This document shows positions 25,009 through 33,269 of a stretch of DNA of 64,000 nucleotides, piece after piece. Both the position numbers and the translations under genes were made by a program. This stretch comes from GCA-003244245 sp050699715 (GTDB taxonomy: Bacteria; Actinomycetota; Actinomycetes; Mycobacteriales; Pseudonocardiaceae): NCBI GenBank assembly GCA_050699715.1, contig JBOHFR010000019.1, positions 8,139 through 72,138 of the forward strand, written 5' to 3'. Position 1 is the first letter of the stretch, and each line of letters starts with the position of its first letter. The notes under the pieces are model-generated. The model ran no database searches, had not been told where the DNA came from, and was given only the letters and a program-made list of their open reading frames with translations.

Positions 25009-26337
25009 TCAGAAGGTGATTGCTTGGGCGGGGTCGGTGAGCAGGGTGGCTGTGTCGGCGAGGAATTGGGCGCCTTGTTGGCCGTCTACCACGCGGTGGT
25101 CTACGGACAGGGCTAGCTGGCAGACCTTGCGGGGCGCTACGGCACCGTTCACCACCCACGGCATGTCCCGGATCGCGCCGAGGGCGAGGATCGCCGACTC
25201 GCCGGGGTTGAGGATCGGGGTGCCGGTGTCGATCCCGAAGACTCCGATGTTGGTGATGGTGATCGTCCCGCCGATCATGTCGCCCGGGGTAGTGTGTCCC
25301 TCCCGGGCTGTCCTCGCCAGCTTGTCCAGCGCGATGGCAAGCTCGCGCAGCGACATCCGGTCGGCGTTGCGGATCTTGGGCACTACCAGCCCGCGTGGGG
25401 TGGCGGCGGCGATCCCGAGATGCACGGAGTCGAAGTAGACGATCTCGCTGGTCGCCTCCTCCCAGCTGGCGTTGACCGCCGAGGTCCGCCGCACCGCTAG
25501 GCACAACGCCCGAGCGGTGAACGCCAGCGGGGTCAGCTTCACGTCCTGAAACTGCGGTTGCCCCGCCAGGCGGGCCCGCAGCTCCATCATGGGCGTGACA
25601 TCGACGGTGCGGAACATCGTGACGTGCGGCGCGGTGAATGCCGAGGACACCATCGCTGCCGCGGTGGCCTTGCGCACTCCGCGAACCGGCTCCCGGCGCT
25701 GCTGCCCAGCGCCGGAGCTAGCTCCGGCGCTAGCGGGGGACCTAGCGCCATTGCCGACAGGGTGGGCGGCGCGCTCCACATCCTGTCGGGTGATCACCCC
25801 GCCGGTTCCGGAGCCGGGCACTGTCCGCAGGTCAATCCCCAACTCCTTGGCTAGTTTGCGCACCGGCGGTTTGGCCTGCGGGAGGAGTCCCTGCGTGGTA
25901 GCGGGCGACGCGGCCGGGGTGGCCTTGCGCGGTCGGCGGGTCACAGTGGCGGCCCGCGGGCCGTAACCGACCAGGGTCGTGATCCGCCCGCTGGGTCCCT
26001 GCTCGCCGATCGTGCCCGCCGACGCGGGCCCCGACCCGGCCCTGGTGTCGATGGAGCTGGTGTTGCGGGGGCCAGCGTCGAGGGGGCCAGCCTCGCTGGG
26101 ACCGGTATCGATCGCGATGATCGGGGTTCCCACCGCCACAGTGGCGCCAGGTTCGGCGAACAGCTCGCTGACCACTCCGGCGTAGGGGCTGGGCAGCTCG
26201 ACGGCGGCCTTGGCCGTCTCAATCTCGACGATAACCTGATTGACGGTGACGGTGTCCCCGGGCGCGACGTGCCAGCCGAGGATCTCCGCCTCGGTGAGTC
26301 CTTCCCCGACATCGGGCAGCGCGAAGATGCGGGCCAT
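25009..26337 (-). CDS. 2-Oxoacid dehydrogenase E2, dihydrolipoyl acyltransferase
   Basis: From ATG 26337 the 442-residue protein has one lipoyl domain (LPDVGEGLTEAEILGWHVAP with the lipoyl Lys in EIETAKAAVELPSP), an Ala/Pro-rich linker of about 85 residues, an E3-binding domain (VRKLAKELGIDLRTVPGSG) and the catalytic acyltransferase core ending LSVDHRVVDGQQGAQFL, where the D-H-R-x-x-x-D/G motif holds the catalytic His. It transfers an acyl group from E1 to CoA. It is five bases downstream of E1beta in an E1alpha-E1beta-E2 operon. E3 is not encoded here. Pyruvate or branched-chain oxoacid specificity cannot be settled from motifs; the layout resembles actinobacterial Bkd/Pdh complexes. Confidence 0.93.
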   Translation of the reverse strand: MARIFALPDVGEGLTEAEILGWHVAPGDTVTVNQVIVEIETAKAAVELPSPYAGVVSELFAEPGATVAVGTPIIAIDTGPSEAGPLDAGPRNTSSIDTRAGSGPASAGTIGEQGPSGRITTLVGYGPRAATVTRRPRKATPAASPATTQGLLPQAKPPVRKLAKELGIDLRTVPGSGTGGVITRQDVERAAHPVGNGARSPASAGASSGAGQQRREPVRGVRKATAAAMVSSAFTAPHVTMFRTVDVTPMMELRARLAGQPQFQDVKLTPLAFTARALCLAVRRTSAVNASWEEATSEIVYFDSVHLGIAAATPRGLVVPKIRNADRMSLRELAIALDKLARTAREGHTTPGDMIGGTITITNIGVFGIDTGTPILNPGESAILALGAIRDMPWVVNGAVAPRKVCQLALSVDHRVVDGQQGAQFLADTATLLTDPAQAITF

Positions 26338-26342
26338 CTCGG

Positions 26343-27338
26343 TCAGTACGCCAGCGCTCGGTCGACGGCGTCGAGCACCCGGTCCAGGTCGGGCAAGTAG
26401 TCCTCCTCGCACTTCGCGGGCGGGTACGGGGTGTCGAACCCGGTCACCCGCAGCACCGGGGCCTCCAGCGAGTAGAAGCATTCCTGAGATACCCGGGCGG
26501 CCACTTCGGTGGTCAGCGACACCTCGCCAGGCGCCTCGGACACGCAGATCAACCGCCCGGTGCGGCGCACCGAGTCGAACACTGGCGCCAGGTCCAGCGG
26601 CGACAACGTGCGCAGGTCGATCACCTCCAGGGTCTGGCCGTCCCGCTCGGCAACGGTCGCGGCATCCAGCACGGTGCGCACCATCGGCCCGTAAGCCACG
26701 ACCGTCGCGGTCGTGCCGGCGCGCAGCACCCGCGAGCTGAACAGCGGCAGGGGCGGCTTCGCGAGATCCAGCGGCGCCTTGTCCCAGTACCGCCGCTTGG
26801 GCTCAAAGAAGATCACCGGGTCGTCGCAGGCGATCGCCTGCTGGATCATCCAGTAGGCGTCGACCGGGTTGGCGCACGCGACGACCTTGAGTCCCGGAGT
26901 GTGGGCGAAATAGGACTCGGGGGACTCCGAATGGTGCTCAACAGCGCCGATCCCGCCGCCGTGTGGGATACGCACCACTACCGGCATCCGCAGCTTGCCC
27001 TGCGAGCGGTAGTGCAGCTTGGCGAGCTGGGAGACGATCTGGTCGAAGCCGGGGAAGACGAACCCATCAAATTGGATCTCGCACACTGGGCGATAGCCCC
27101 GGACCGCGAGCCCGACCGCGGTGCCGATGATCCCGGACTCGCCCAGCGGCGTATCGAGCACCCGCTGCTCACCGAAGTCCTTCTGCAGGCCATCGGTGAT
27201 CCGGAAGACACCGCCGAGCAGTCCGACGTCCTCGCCCATGACGATGACCTTGGGATCGGCCTCCATAGCAGCCCGCAGTCCCTGGTTGAGGCCCTTGGCC
27301 AGGGTGATTGTCTGTGGCACGGCGGCGGTGGTGATCAA
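26343..27338 (-). CDS. 2-Oxoacid dehydrogenase E1 component, beta subunit
   Basis: The 331-residue protein shows the transketolase pyrimidine-domain features: ALRAAMEADPKVIVMGEDVG (catalytic-site Glu), RVLDTPLGESGIIGTAVGLA, CEIQFDGFVFPGFDQIVSQL and VVRIPHGGGIGAVEHHSESP, then the C-terminal domain with EVIDLRTLSPLD. Together with the alpha subunit it decarboxylates a 2-oxoacid using thiamine diphosphate and reductively acylates the E2 lipoyl group. It overlaps the end of E1alpha by four bases and ends five bases before E2. Substrate class (pyruvate versus branched-chain) is undecided. Confidence 0.93.
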   Translation of the reverse strand: MITTAAVPQTITLAKGLNQGLRAAMEADPKVIVMGEDVGLLGGVFRITDGLQKDFGEQRVLDTPLGESGIIGTAVGLAVRGYRPVCEIQFDGFVFPGFDQIVSQLAKLHYRSQGKLRMPVVVRIPHGGGIGAVEHHSESPESYFAHTPGLKVVACANPVDAYWMIQQAIACDDPVIFFEPKRRYWDKAPLDLAKPPLPLFSSRVLRAGTTATVVAYGPMVRTVLDAATVAERDGQTLEVIDLRTLSPLDLAPVFDSVRRTGRLICVSEAPGEVSLTTEVAARVSQECFYSLEAPVLRVTGFDTPYPPAKCEEDYLPDLDRVLDAVDRALAY

Positions 27339-28570
27339 TGTGTACCGCCGGAGACGCTACCTGCGTCGATGAACGACGCGTGGTAAGCCAGGTAGTTGTC
27401 ACGGGCTGCGTCAAGCTGAGGCGACGGTTCGGCATAGACCTTCGAGAAGATCCGCTCCGGGCCGGGGGAGATCATCGAAGTACAGTAGTTGCGCAGCCGG
27501 ACCGCCAGCTCGTCGGCCTCGGCGGCCAGGCCGTCGAAGAACTCCGACGTCGCCAGTCCCTCGCGCACCAGGTGCACCCGGACCCGCTCCAGGGGGTCTT
27601 TGAGCTTCCATTCCTCCAGCTCGGTGCTGAGCTGGTAGCGGGTCGGGTCGTCAGAGGTGGTGTGCGCGTCCATCCGGTAGGTGCACGCCTCGATCAACAC
27701 TGGCCCGTTGCCGGTGCGGCACTCCTGCAGTGCCCAGCGGGTGACGGCCAGGGTGGCCAGCACGTCGTTGCCGTCCACCCGGATCCCGGGAAAGCCGTAG
27801 CCCCGCGCCCGCTGATACAGCGGCACCCGGGTTTGGTGATCCAGCGATGCGGAGATCGCCCACTGGTTGTTCTGGCAGAAGAACACCACCGGTGCGTCAT
27901 AGACAGCGGCCCAGACGAAGCCCTCATGCACGTCGCCCTGGGAGGTGGCGCCGTCGCCGAAAAAGCAGATCGTGGCCTCACCATTGTCCACGTCGCCGAT
28001 CTTCCCATCCAGCCGTTGCCCCATCGCGTAGCCGGTGGCATGCAGGCACTGGTTGGCGATCACGATCGTGTACAGCTGAAACCCGGTGCTGATCGGATCC
28101 CACGAGCCCTGGTCGATGCCGCGGAAGATGCCGAACACCTCGGTGGGATCCACCCCTCGGCACCACGCGACGCCGTGCTCGCGGTAGGACGGGAAGGCCA
28201 TGTCCTGCGGGGCCATCGCGCGACCAGCACCGATCTGTGCGGCCTCCTGGCCCAGCAGCGGGGCCCAGAGACCGAGCTCACCCTGGCGTTGCAGGGCTTT
28301 GGCTTCCCGGTCGGCCCGGCGGACGAGCACCATGTCGCGATACAGCGCCTGGAGCTCCGCTGGGGAGATCGTCAGGTCGAACTGTGGATGCGCGACCCGC
28401 TGCCCCTCAGGGTTCAGCAGCTGGACCAGATCCTCGCCCTCGCTGGTGGCGCGTAGTCCCGCGATCACCTGCTGCGGGGTGCGCTGGCCATCAACGTCCA
28501 TCGCGGTCCCCACGATGGACGGTCTAGTAGCAGGGCTGGAGCGAGACGAGGGGGGCTTGCGGGGCGGCAT
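27335..28570 (-). CDS. 2-Oxoacid dehydrogenase E1 component, alpha subunit
   Basis: The start is ATG 28570, six bases after AAGGAG; the open frame extends to 28723 but is not conserved. The 411-residue protein has the ThDP-binding motif ICFFGDGATSQGDVHEGF running to FCQNNQWAIS (GDG to NN), plus LLGQEAAQIGAGRAM, FPSYREHGVAWCRG and the regulatory-loop-like YRMDAHTTSDDPTRY. This combination marks E1alpha of pyruvate/branched-chain 2-oxoacid dehydrogenases, with the S-x-D-D-P-T-R-Y loop common in branched-chain types. It heads the E1alpha-E1beta-E2 operon, preceded by 185 bp without a gene. Confidence 0.92.
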   Translation of the reverse strand: MPPRKPPSSRSSPATRPSIVGTAMDVDGQRTPQQVIAGLRATSEGEDLVQLLNPEGQRVAHPQFDLTISPAELQALYRDMVLVRRADREAKALQRQGELGLWAPLLGQEAAQIGAGRAMAPQDMAFPSYREHGVAWCRGVDPTEVFGIFRGIDQGSWDPISTGFQLYTIVIANQCLHATGYAMGQRLDGKIGDVDNGEATICFFGDGATSQGDVHEGFVWAAVYDAPVVFFCQNNQWAISASLDHQTRVPLYQRARGYGFPGIRVDGNDVLATLAVTRWALQECRTGNGPVLIEACTYRMDAHTTSDDPTRYQLSTELEEWKLKDPLERVRVHLVREGLATSEFFDGLAAEADELAVRLRNYCTSMISPGPERIFSKVYAEPSPQLDAARDNYLAYHASFIDAGSVSGGTH

Positions 28571-28755
28571 GGACATCTCCTTGCTGTTACGCCCCGTTCC
28601 ACTTGTGACGGATACGGGGCGACGTCCCCGAGCAGCGGGACTCCGGGGTATGGGGTCGCTGCTAGGAGCCGACGCTGACAAGTCACTGCACCCAATCTTG
28701 GCATGGGCAGAGGAGATCGTCACGCGGTATATGGGCCCGGTGGGTGGGTGAGCGG

Positions 28756-29325
28756 CTACGGTGCACGACCCATCGTGAAGAACTCGTCGTTGGGTCGCAG
28801 CGCCATCAGGTGCGCGAGCCGGTTGGACATCGCGAACAGCGCGGTGATCGCTCCGACGTCCCAGATCTCGTCATCGGACAGCCCCTCGGCGCGGGCTTGC
28901 TGGACATCCTGATCGGACAGCTCCGCCGGGCGGGTGGCGATCACCAGGGAGAGGTCGACGATGGCCCGTTGCCGTGGACCCAGCGCAGCGGCCCAGGGAT
29001 TGCTGGCCACGTGGTCGGCGAGCTGCGGGTCCCGGGCCCGGATCCGCAGGATCGCGCCGTGCGCCACGATGCAGTAGGTGCAGTGGTTGGCTCCGGACGT
29101 GGCGACCACGACCAGCTCCCGCTCGGCCCGTGACAGCCCGTCGTCGGATTCCATCAGCGCGTCGTGGTAGTCCAGAAACGCCCGCAACTCGGCGGGACGC
29201 CGGGCCAGGCCACGGAAGATGTTGGGCACGAAACCGGACTTCTCAGCGATCACGCCGACTCGTTTCCGCAGGTCCGGGGGGAAGTCCTCCAGCTCCACGA
29301 TGCCAAAGCGGCTCACCTGGCTCAT
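28756..29325 (-). CDS. AhpD-like carboxymuconolactone-decarboxylase-family protein
   Basis: The 189-residue protein is all-helical with the AhpD/CMD active-site signature NHCTYCIVAHGA (Cys-x-x-Cys then His, within SGANHCTYCIVAH) and the helix ELRAFLDYHDALME upstream. This matches uncharacterised peroxidase-related enzymes (YciW-like) of the alkylhydroperoxidase AhpD superfamily, which reduce peroxides or act in thiol redox chemistry. It lies 185 bases upstream of the 2-oxoacid dehydrogenase operon on the same strand. AhpD in mycobacteria is recycled by the E2/E3 components of such complexes, so the proximity may be functional; that link is inference. Confidence 0.8.
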   Translation of the reverse strand: MSQVSRFGIVELEDFPPDLRKRVGVIAEKSGFVPNIFRGLARRPAELRAFLDYHDALMESDDGLSRAERELVVVATSGANHCTYCIVAHGAILRIRARDPQLADHVASNPWAAALGPRQRAIVDLSLVIATRPAELSDQDVQQARAEGLSDDEIWDVGAITALFAMSNRLAHLMALRPNDEFFTMGRAP

Positions 29326-29371
29326 ACCCTGCAGACGCTACTGCAACGGTCCGGTATGTTTCGCCACCGAA

Positions 29372-29593
29372 CTCGACGGCGCCGATGCACGTCGGGACGC
29401 GGATGCGGGGATCTGGGGATCCGCCGACATCGCTGAGGCCATGCGCAACTTCGTGGACAACTGGGACCGCCACCGAGGGAAGCTGGTGGAGTCGGTCAAG
29501 AACGTCGGCGGAATGTGCGCGAGTGTCCGGGAGGCCTTCGCCGCCGCCGACCAGGACCTGGCCAACACGATGGCCCACGCTGGGCAGGGATGA
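29372..29593 (+). CDS. EspC/WXG100-like small protein, 5' end unclear
   Basis: The frame around 29372-29593 encodes FATELDG, then GIWGSADIAEAMRNFVDNWD and CASVREAFAAADQDLANTM, a helical pattern common in type VII-associated proteins of about 100 residues. No ATG/GTG/TTG lies in frame between about 29340 and the ATG inside the conserved helix, and upstream codons overlap the divergent AhpD-like gene, so the true start is missing or non-canonical. It is therefore likely 5'-truncated. It overlaps the next gene by four bases (ATGA), so it belongs to that transcript. Confidence 0.5.
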   Translation, partial: LDGADARRDADAGIWGSADIAEAMRNFVDNWDRHRGKLVESVKNVGGMCASVREAFAAADQDLANTMAHAGQG

Positions 29594-30939
29594 CCGTGCG
29601 CCGACCAGCCGACTGGGCACCGTTGGAGCCCTCAGACCCGCTGCCGGGGGATCCGGACAGGATCACCGACGAGGCTCGGCGGCTGCGTGACACGGCCACC
29701 GAGATGCGCACTCAGATCTCCCGGCTGCAGGCCATCGGCCGCGACGACACCCTCAAAGGGCAGCACGCGGAGCAGTTGCGCACCGCCGCCGCCGACCTCG
29801 CCGGGCAGCTGCAGAAGACAGTCGGGCGCTATCAGCGGGTCGCCGGGGAGCTGTCCCGCTGGGCTCCGGAGCTGACTCACGCCCAAACCGAGTCGGTGCG
29901 GGCCCTGGAGAAGGCCAAGGCCGCCGAAGCCGCCCGCGCGGCCAACACCGTGATGCCCCGCCCTGGCGACCCCCCACCGAGCCCGGACGAGCAGGCCCGC
30001 GAACGCCGCAGGCGGGCCGCGCTGGACGACGCGACCCAGGACTTGGCCGCCGCGCGGCGGCAGCTGAACGATGCGCTGGAGCACGCCACGAGCGAGGGCC
30101 GTCGTTACGCCGGACGGATCAACGATGCCATCGACGACGACGTGGCGGACAGCTGGTGGGACAGCGTCAAAGACTGGGTCCACCGCAACGCCGGGTGGAT
30201 CAAGACCGTCACCGACATATTAAGCTGGGTGGCCACCGGGCTGGCGGTCGTGGCGCTGTTCATCCCTGGCGTGAACATCATCGCGATCCTCGCGTTGGGA
30301 CTGACCTTCACGGCCCTGGCTGGGCACACCGCACTCGCCCTCTCCGGTGACGGGTCCTGGGCCGACGTGGCTCTCGACGTCTTCGCGCTGGCTACTTTGG
30401 GCGTCGGAAAGTTCGTCGCTCGCGGCCTCAAGGGTGTCCAAGCGGTGACCCGCGCGGCGGGCGCGCGCTCCGCCGCACGAGCGGCCGAGAACGCCGCGAT
30501 CCGATCCAGCCGCGCCGCCCGCAGCGCCGCTGGACGAACCCTGCAACGTCGCACCGCGACGGCCGCCGAGCGTCGTGGCGCCCGCCGCGTCATCGACAAC
30601 GCGAAACGCGATGCGCGCCAGGCGCCGCGTCGGGCTGCCCGGCAGGTCCGCGACGCCCCGCTGGCCGATCCCACTGGCCGTGAGATCCTGCGGGCCGGCA
30701 ACGACCCGGAAGCCGCCCGGTTCTACAAGGACGTCAACGCCATCCGCAGCAGGTTCCCCGGCGACGCCGATGTCGCCCACGCCAGCCGCCACGCTGACCT
30801 TCTCCGCAACACTAGCCTCGGGACGTGGGTTGCCGGTTCCACGACCGACACCGTTGACAAAGTGGGAGAGAAGATGGGCGTCAAGCCGTACAGCGAGGCG
30901 AAGGACCACTTCACCCATGAGGTGGGTTCCACGTGGTGA
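29590..30939 (+). CDS. Type VII-secreted, toxin-like protein with WXG-like N-terminus
   Basis: The 449-residue protein starts at ATG 29590, overlapping the preceding stop. Its first 190 residues are a long amphipathic helical region (DPDRITDEARRLRDTATEMR, QHAEQLRTAAADLAGQLQK) like the putative T7SS secreted N-domains. Two hydrophobic segments follow around residues 210-250 (TDILSWVATGLAVVALFIPG, NIIAILALGLTFTALAGHTA). The C-terminal 180 residues are strongly basic and Ala/Arg-rich, ending in a unique segment. The layout (helical export domain, hydrophobic middle, variable C-terminus) is that of polymorphic T7SS effectors. No toxin domain is recognised in the C-terminus, and no dedicated immunity gene is obvious. 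Confidence 0.6.
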   Translation: MTVRRPADWAPLEPSDPLPGDPDRITDEARRLRDTATEMRTQISRLQAIGRDDTLKGQHAEQLRTAAADLAGQLQKTVGRYQRVAGELSRWAPELTHAQTESVRALEKAKAAEAARAANTVMPRPGDPPPSPDEQARERRRRAALDDATQDLAAARRQLNDALEHATSEGRRYAGRINDAIDDDVADSWWDSVKDWVHRNAGWIKTVTDILSWVATGLAVVALFIPGVNIIAILALGLTFTALAGHTALALSGDGSWADVALDVFALATLGVGKFVARGLKGVQAVTRAAGARSAARAAENAAIRSSRAARSAAGRTLQRRTATAAERRGARRVIDNAKRDARQAPRRAARQVRDAPLADPTGREILRAGNDPEAARFYKDVNAIRSRFPGDADVAHASRHADLLRNTSLGTWVAGSTTDTVDKVGEKMGVKPYSEAKDHFTHEVGSTW

Positions 30940-31418
30940 GGGGGCGTGGCCACGACTGGAGCGGCAGTGTTGATGCCGGCGGCTCTCCCAGCCCGGTCGA
31001 TGCCCGAAGGGACGCCGCCGACCGGCTGGTTGGCCGGCGTGCCTTGTTCGCCCTGCAAGTCGTCGCGATCATCACAGTGATCATATTCGCAACGTGTGGC
31101 ATGCTCGTAGACCCCCACATCGGGGGCATCGAGTCCAGGTTCCTGGGCGCAGCGGTCGGAGCTGTCTGGGCACTGCCTTCGGTGGCTTCCCTGGTCGTGA
31201 TGATCGTATGTCGTCGGCCCGCGTGCCGCCAAGTTTTCGGGCTGAGGGAGGCCATCACTGCTGCCGCCGTGCTGGGAGCCTTCGCGGGGGGAATGGGAGT
31301 GGCGGCGGGATTCTACGGCGCACCGCCCGTTGCCGTCGTGATCTGCGGGGTGGCCGTGGTCTCTGGTCTGGCGACGCTGGTCCTGCATTACATCTTTCGG
31401 ATCCGGCGGGTTCGGTGA
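30933..31418 (+). CDS. Small membrane protein of the type VII-like locus
   Basis: The 161-residue protein overlaps the end of the toxin-like gene. It has four predicted TM segments: ALFALQVVAIITVIIFATCG, LGAAVGAVWALPSVASLVVM, AITAAAVLGAFAGGMGVAAG and VAVVICGVAVVSGLATLVLH. GTG 30933 is the likely start, although downstream GTGs exist. It could be an immunity-type membrane protein for the preceding gene by position, but no motif supports this. It ends four bases into the next (decayed) gene. Confidence 0.55.
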   Translation: MVRGRGHDWSGSVDAGGSPSPVDARRDAADRLVGRRALFALQVVAIITVIIFATCGMLVDPHIGGIESRFLGAAVGAVWALPSVASLVVMIVCRRPACRQVFGLREAITAAAVLGAFAGGMGVAAGFYGAPPVAVVICGVAVVSGLATLVLHYIFRIRRVR

Positions 31419-31818
31419 CGGCCGTCTCCGGGCACCTGCCCGCGCCGCCGGACCACGAGTCACCGGACCACGAGCCGAGAGCCCCGACCGGGTACACTAT
31501 GGTGTTGCCTCCTGGGTGGTCGCGGATTCCGCTGCGCCGGGGCACCGAGCAGGCGATCACAAAGATCCTCGACCGGTCGTTCGCCGGCCTTCCCCGCGAC
31601 CAGGTGGCCACCCTGCGCCATGAGCTGACGCCGGGCGCGGCGTCGAGCACAACTCCCGCCGGGTCGACTACGTGCTGCCTGTTCCGGCCGATCCCGACCG
31701 GTGGGTGGTCGTCTCGTTCAGCACATTGGGGTCAGGCGACCCCAACGACGAGCACGCCCGGCTGCTGGTCGAGCTCTTCGACGCGATGATGACCACTTTC
31801 CGATGGCGGCGACCGTGA
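31415..31818 (+). pseudogene. Frameshifted actinobacterial conserved protein
   Basis: From GTG 31415 the frame encodes YTMVLPPGWSRIPLRRGTEQ and ILDRSFAGLPRDQVATLRHE, then at about 31640 coding character moves to another frame, which reads VDYVLPVPADPDRWVVVSFS and DEHARLLVELFDAMMTTFRW before a stop at 31816-31818. Proteins with this start (T-x-V-L-P-P-G-W-x-x-I-P) are common near type VII loci. The middle third is missing or scrambled, so the gene carries a deletion/frameshift near 31640. A sequencing or assembly error cannot be excluded from one sequence. Confidence 0.7.
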
Positions 31819-32435
31819 GCGGATGGCCCGAGATAGACTACGACCCGGCGGTGTGGATTGAGCTGCCGGCCCTGTGGGGTGAGCAGACCTGGCCCGACCA
31901 CCGCGCCTGGGCCCGCGATATCGCCGAGGCCTGCTGGGACGACTTCGACCTGGTGCCTGGGGAGTACCAGGTCGACAATCTGGCGCTGACCTTGACCCTG
32001 CTCGCCGAGCGACTGCAGTCCAATGAGGTGCCCGGCCAGTACGTCTTCCTGCACCTGCCTGACCCGAGGATCATGCCCCTGCAGGTGTGCCTCGGTGTGG
32101 GGGACGCCGCCGGTGAGCGGGACGCGGCACTGCGCGAGCTGGCCAATGCGGACGACCCCAGAGCAGTGGAGCCGCCGATCGTCGATGTCTTCCCGACCGA
32201 GCACTTGGGCGAGGGGCTGCGGACCTTGCGATACTGCCCGTCCGACCCCGACCCCGACCCCGACCCCGATCACCCGCCGGAGCCGGGAGCGCTCTACGCC
32301 GCGCTGAACTACGCATGGCGGGTCGACGAGCACGACACCGACGTCCGGCTGTCCACCGCATGCCCCGATCTCGCCCGGCTGATCCAGATCATCGACGACG
32401 TCGATGCCCTGGCCCGAGGCATCCGGATCGTCTAG
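31803..32435 (+). CDS. Acidic hypothetical protein of the type VII-like locus
   Basis: ATG 31803 lies within the end of the frameshifted gene. The 210-residue product is acidic with well-formed coding sequence: IDYDPAVWIELPALWGEQTW, NLALTLTLLAERLQSNEVPG, FLHLPDPRIMPLQVCLGVGD and LRYCPSD followed by a DP repeat (DPDPDPDPD) encoded by GACCCC units at about 32247-32270. It resembles small partners found in these actinobacterial loci, but I cannot name a family. It ends four bases into the convergent zinc-protein gene, so the locus ends here. Confidence 0.6.
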   Translation: MAATVSGWPEIDYDPAVWIELPALWGEQTWPDHRAWARDIAEACWDDFDLVPGEYQVDNLALTLTLLAERLQSNEVPGQYVFLHLPDPRIMPLQVCLGVGDAAGERDAALRELANADDPRAVEPPIVDVFPTEHLGEGLRTLRYCPSDPDPDPDPDHPPEPGALYAALNYAWRVDEHDTDVRLSTACPDLARLIQIIDDVDALARGIRIV

Positions 32436-32893
32436 CAATGATCGATGAAGTGTGGATGTCCGATCGGACAGCTGCCAGAGTAGTGGTCAAAGCCCCAGCT
32501 GAAGGTGGGTTTGAGGTCCCAATGCTCGCTGCAGAACGAGCGGTCACACTGGTGGCAGTAGAACGGGACCCAGGTCCGATCCAGCGCGTGTAGCGCGGCC
32601 GCGTCAATCGCGTGGACCGCGCCGAGGGTCGCGACGAGGTCGAGTATCCGGGTGGAGAAACTGGTATACGGCAGGAACCCGGTGACCCGGATCGTGCCCT
32701 GGGCGTCGGGAAAGACTCGGTAGATGATGTCTTGCTCCGCGTCGATGTACAGCTGCCCTCGTCGGGTCACCTCGACGATGGCAGCCGCGCGCCGGCAGTC
32801 TTTGTGCTGGCACGGAAACGTGACCCGCAGCCGTGCTGGATCGTCCACCGAACCAGTGTCGCAACAAGCGGCGAAACCGACTGCTTCGCCCAT
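32432..32893 (-). CDS. Cys/His-rich zinc-binding-type protein
   Basis: The 153-residue protein has several metal-ligand clusters: a CC pair near the start, FPCQHKDC, FYCHQCDRSFCSEHW and a C-terminal CPIGHPHFIDHC. The C-x2-C-x5-C-x2-H spacing of the third cluster is that of a zinc finger. Between them lies a conserved-looking core (GQLYIDAEQDIIYRVFPDA). No enzymatic motif is visible. It is convergent with the type VII-like locus, overlapping by four bases, and is preceded by a promoter region shared with the small membrane gene at 33060. Confidence 0.6.
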   Translation of the reverse strand: MGEAVGFAACCDTGSVDDPARLRVTFPCQHKDCRRAAAIVEVTRRGQLYIDAEQDIIYRVFPDAQGTIRVTGFLPYTSFSTRILDLVATLGAVHAIDAAALHALDRTWVPFYCHQCDRSFCSEHWDLKPTFSWGFDHYSGSCPIGHPHFIDHC

Positions 32894-32971
32894 ATGCGGC
32901 GGATGTCCCCGGGGCGCTGGGCACTCTGGGCGCCCTCCGGTGCCGGAGCTCGCGCCCGGTGGTCACCATCT

Positions 32972-33032
32972 TTCACCCGTACGGTTGATTACGTTCAGGT
33001 AGAAAAATATATTATATATTCACCCGTAAGGT
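32972..33032. promoter_or_regulatory. Direct-repeat and AT-rich regulatory region
   Basis: TTCACCCGTACGGT (32972-32985) is repeated 47 bases later as TTCACCCGTAAGGT (33019-33032). Between them is an AT-only tract (33002-33020 region, AAAAATATATTATATATT) in otherwise high-GC DNA. It lies between the divergent genes at 32893 and 33060 and could be an operator pair plus a promoter or nucleoid-protein (Lsr2-type) binding site. Confidence 0.5.
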
Positions 33033-33059
33033 GGAGCTGTCATCCGAAAAGGTGGATTC

Positions 33060-33242
33060 ATGACTACTAATATGGAATTAGGTCTCCTCCTGTTCGGTGG
33101 AATCGGTGGGTGGGCCGGCGGGTGGGTCGTCGCGCGGTGGTGGGCGGAGTACCGTCGGGCTAAGTTTGACCAAGAGAGGATCTGGAAGGCGCGCAAGAAC
33201 TACCGGAAGGGGTTCGGGTCTCTGCCCCCGCCCACGTTGTAG
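33060..33242 (+). CDS. Small single-TM protein, 60 residues
   Basis: ATG 33060 follows AAAGGTGG nine bases upstream. The product has one hydrophobic segment (LGLLLFGGIGGWAGGWVVAR) and a basic cytoplasmic-type tail (EYRRAKFDQERIWKARKNYR). It has a good promoter region upstream (AT-rich tract with direct repeats). No family recognised. The clean ribosome site and membrane topology support a real gene. Confidence 0.55.
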   Translation: MTTNMELGLLLFGGIGGWAGGWVVARWWAEYRRAKFDQERIWKARKNYRKGFGSLPPPTL

Positions 33243-33269
33243 TTCGTTGCGTCGCCCAGCCGGTGTTGC

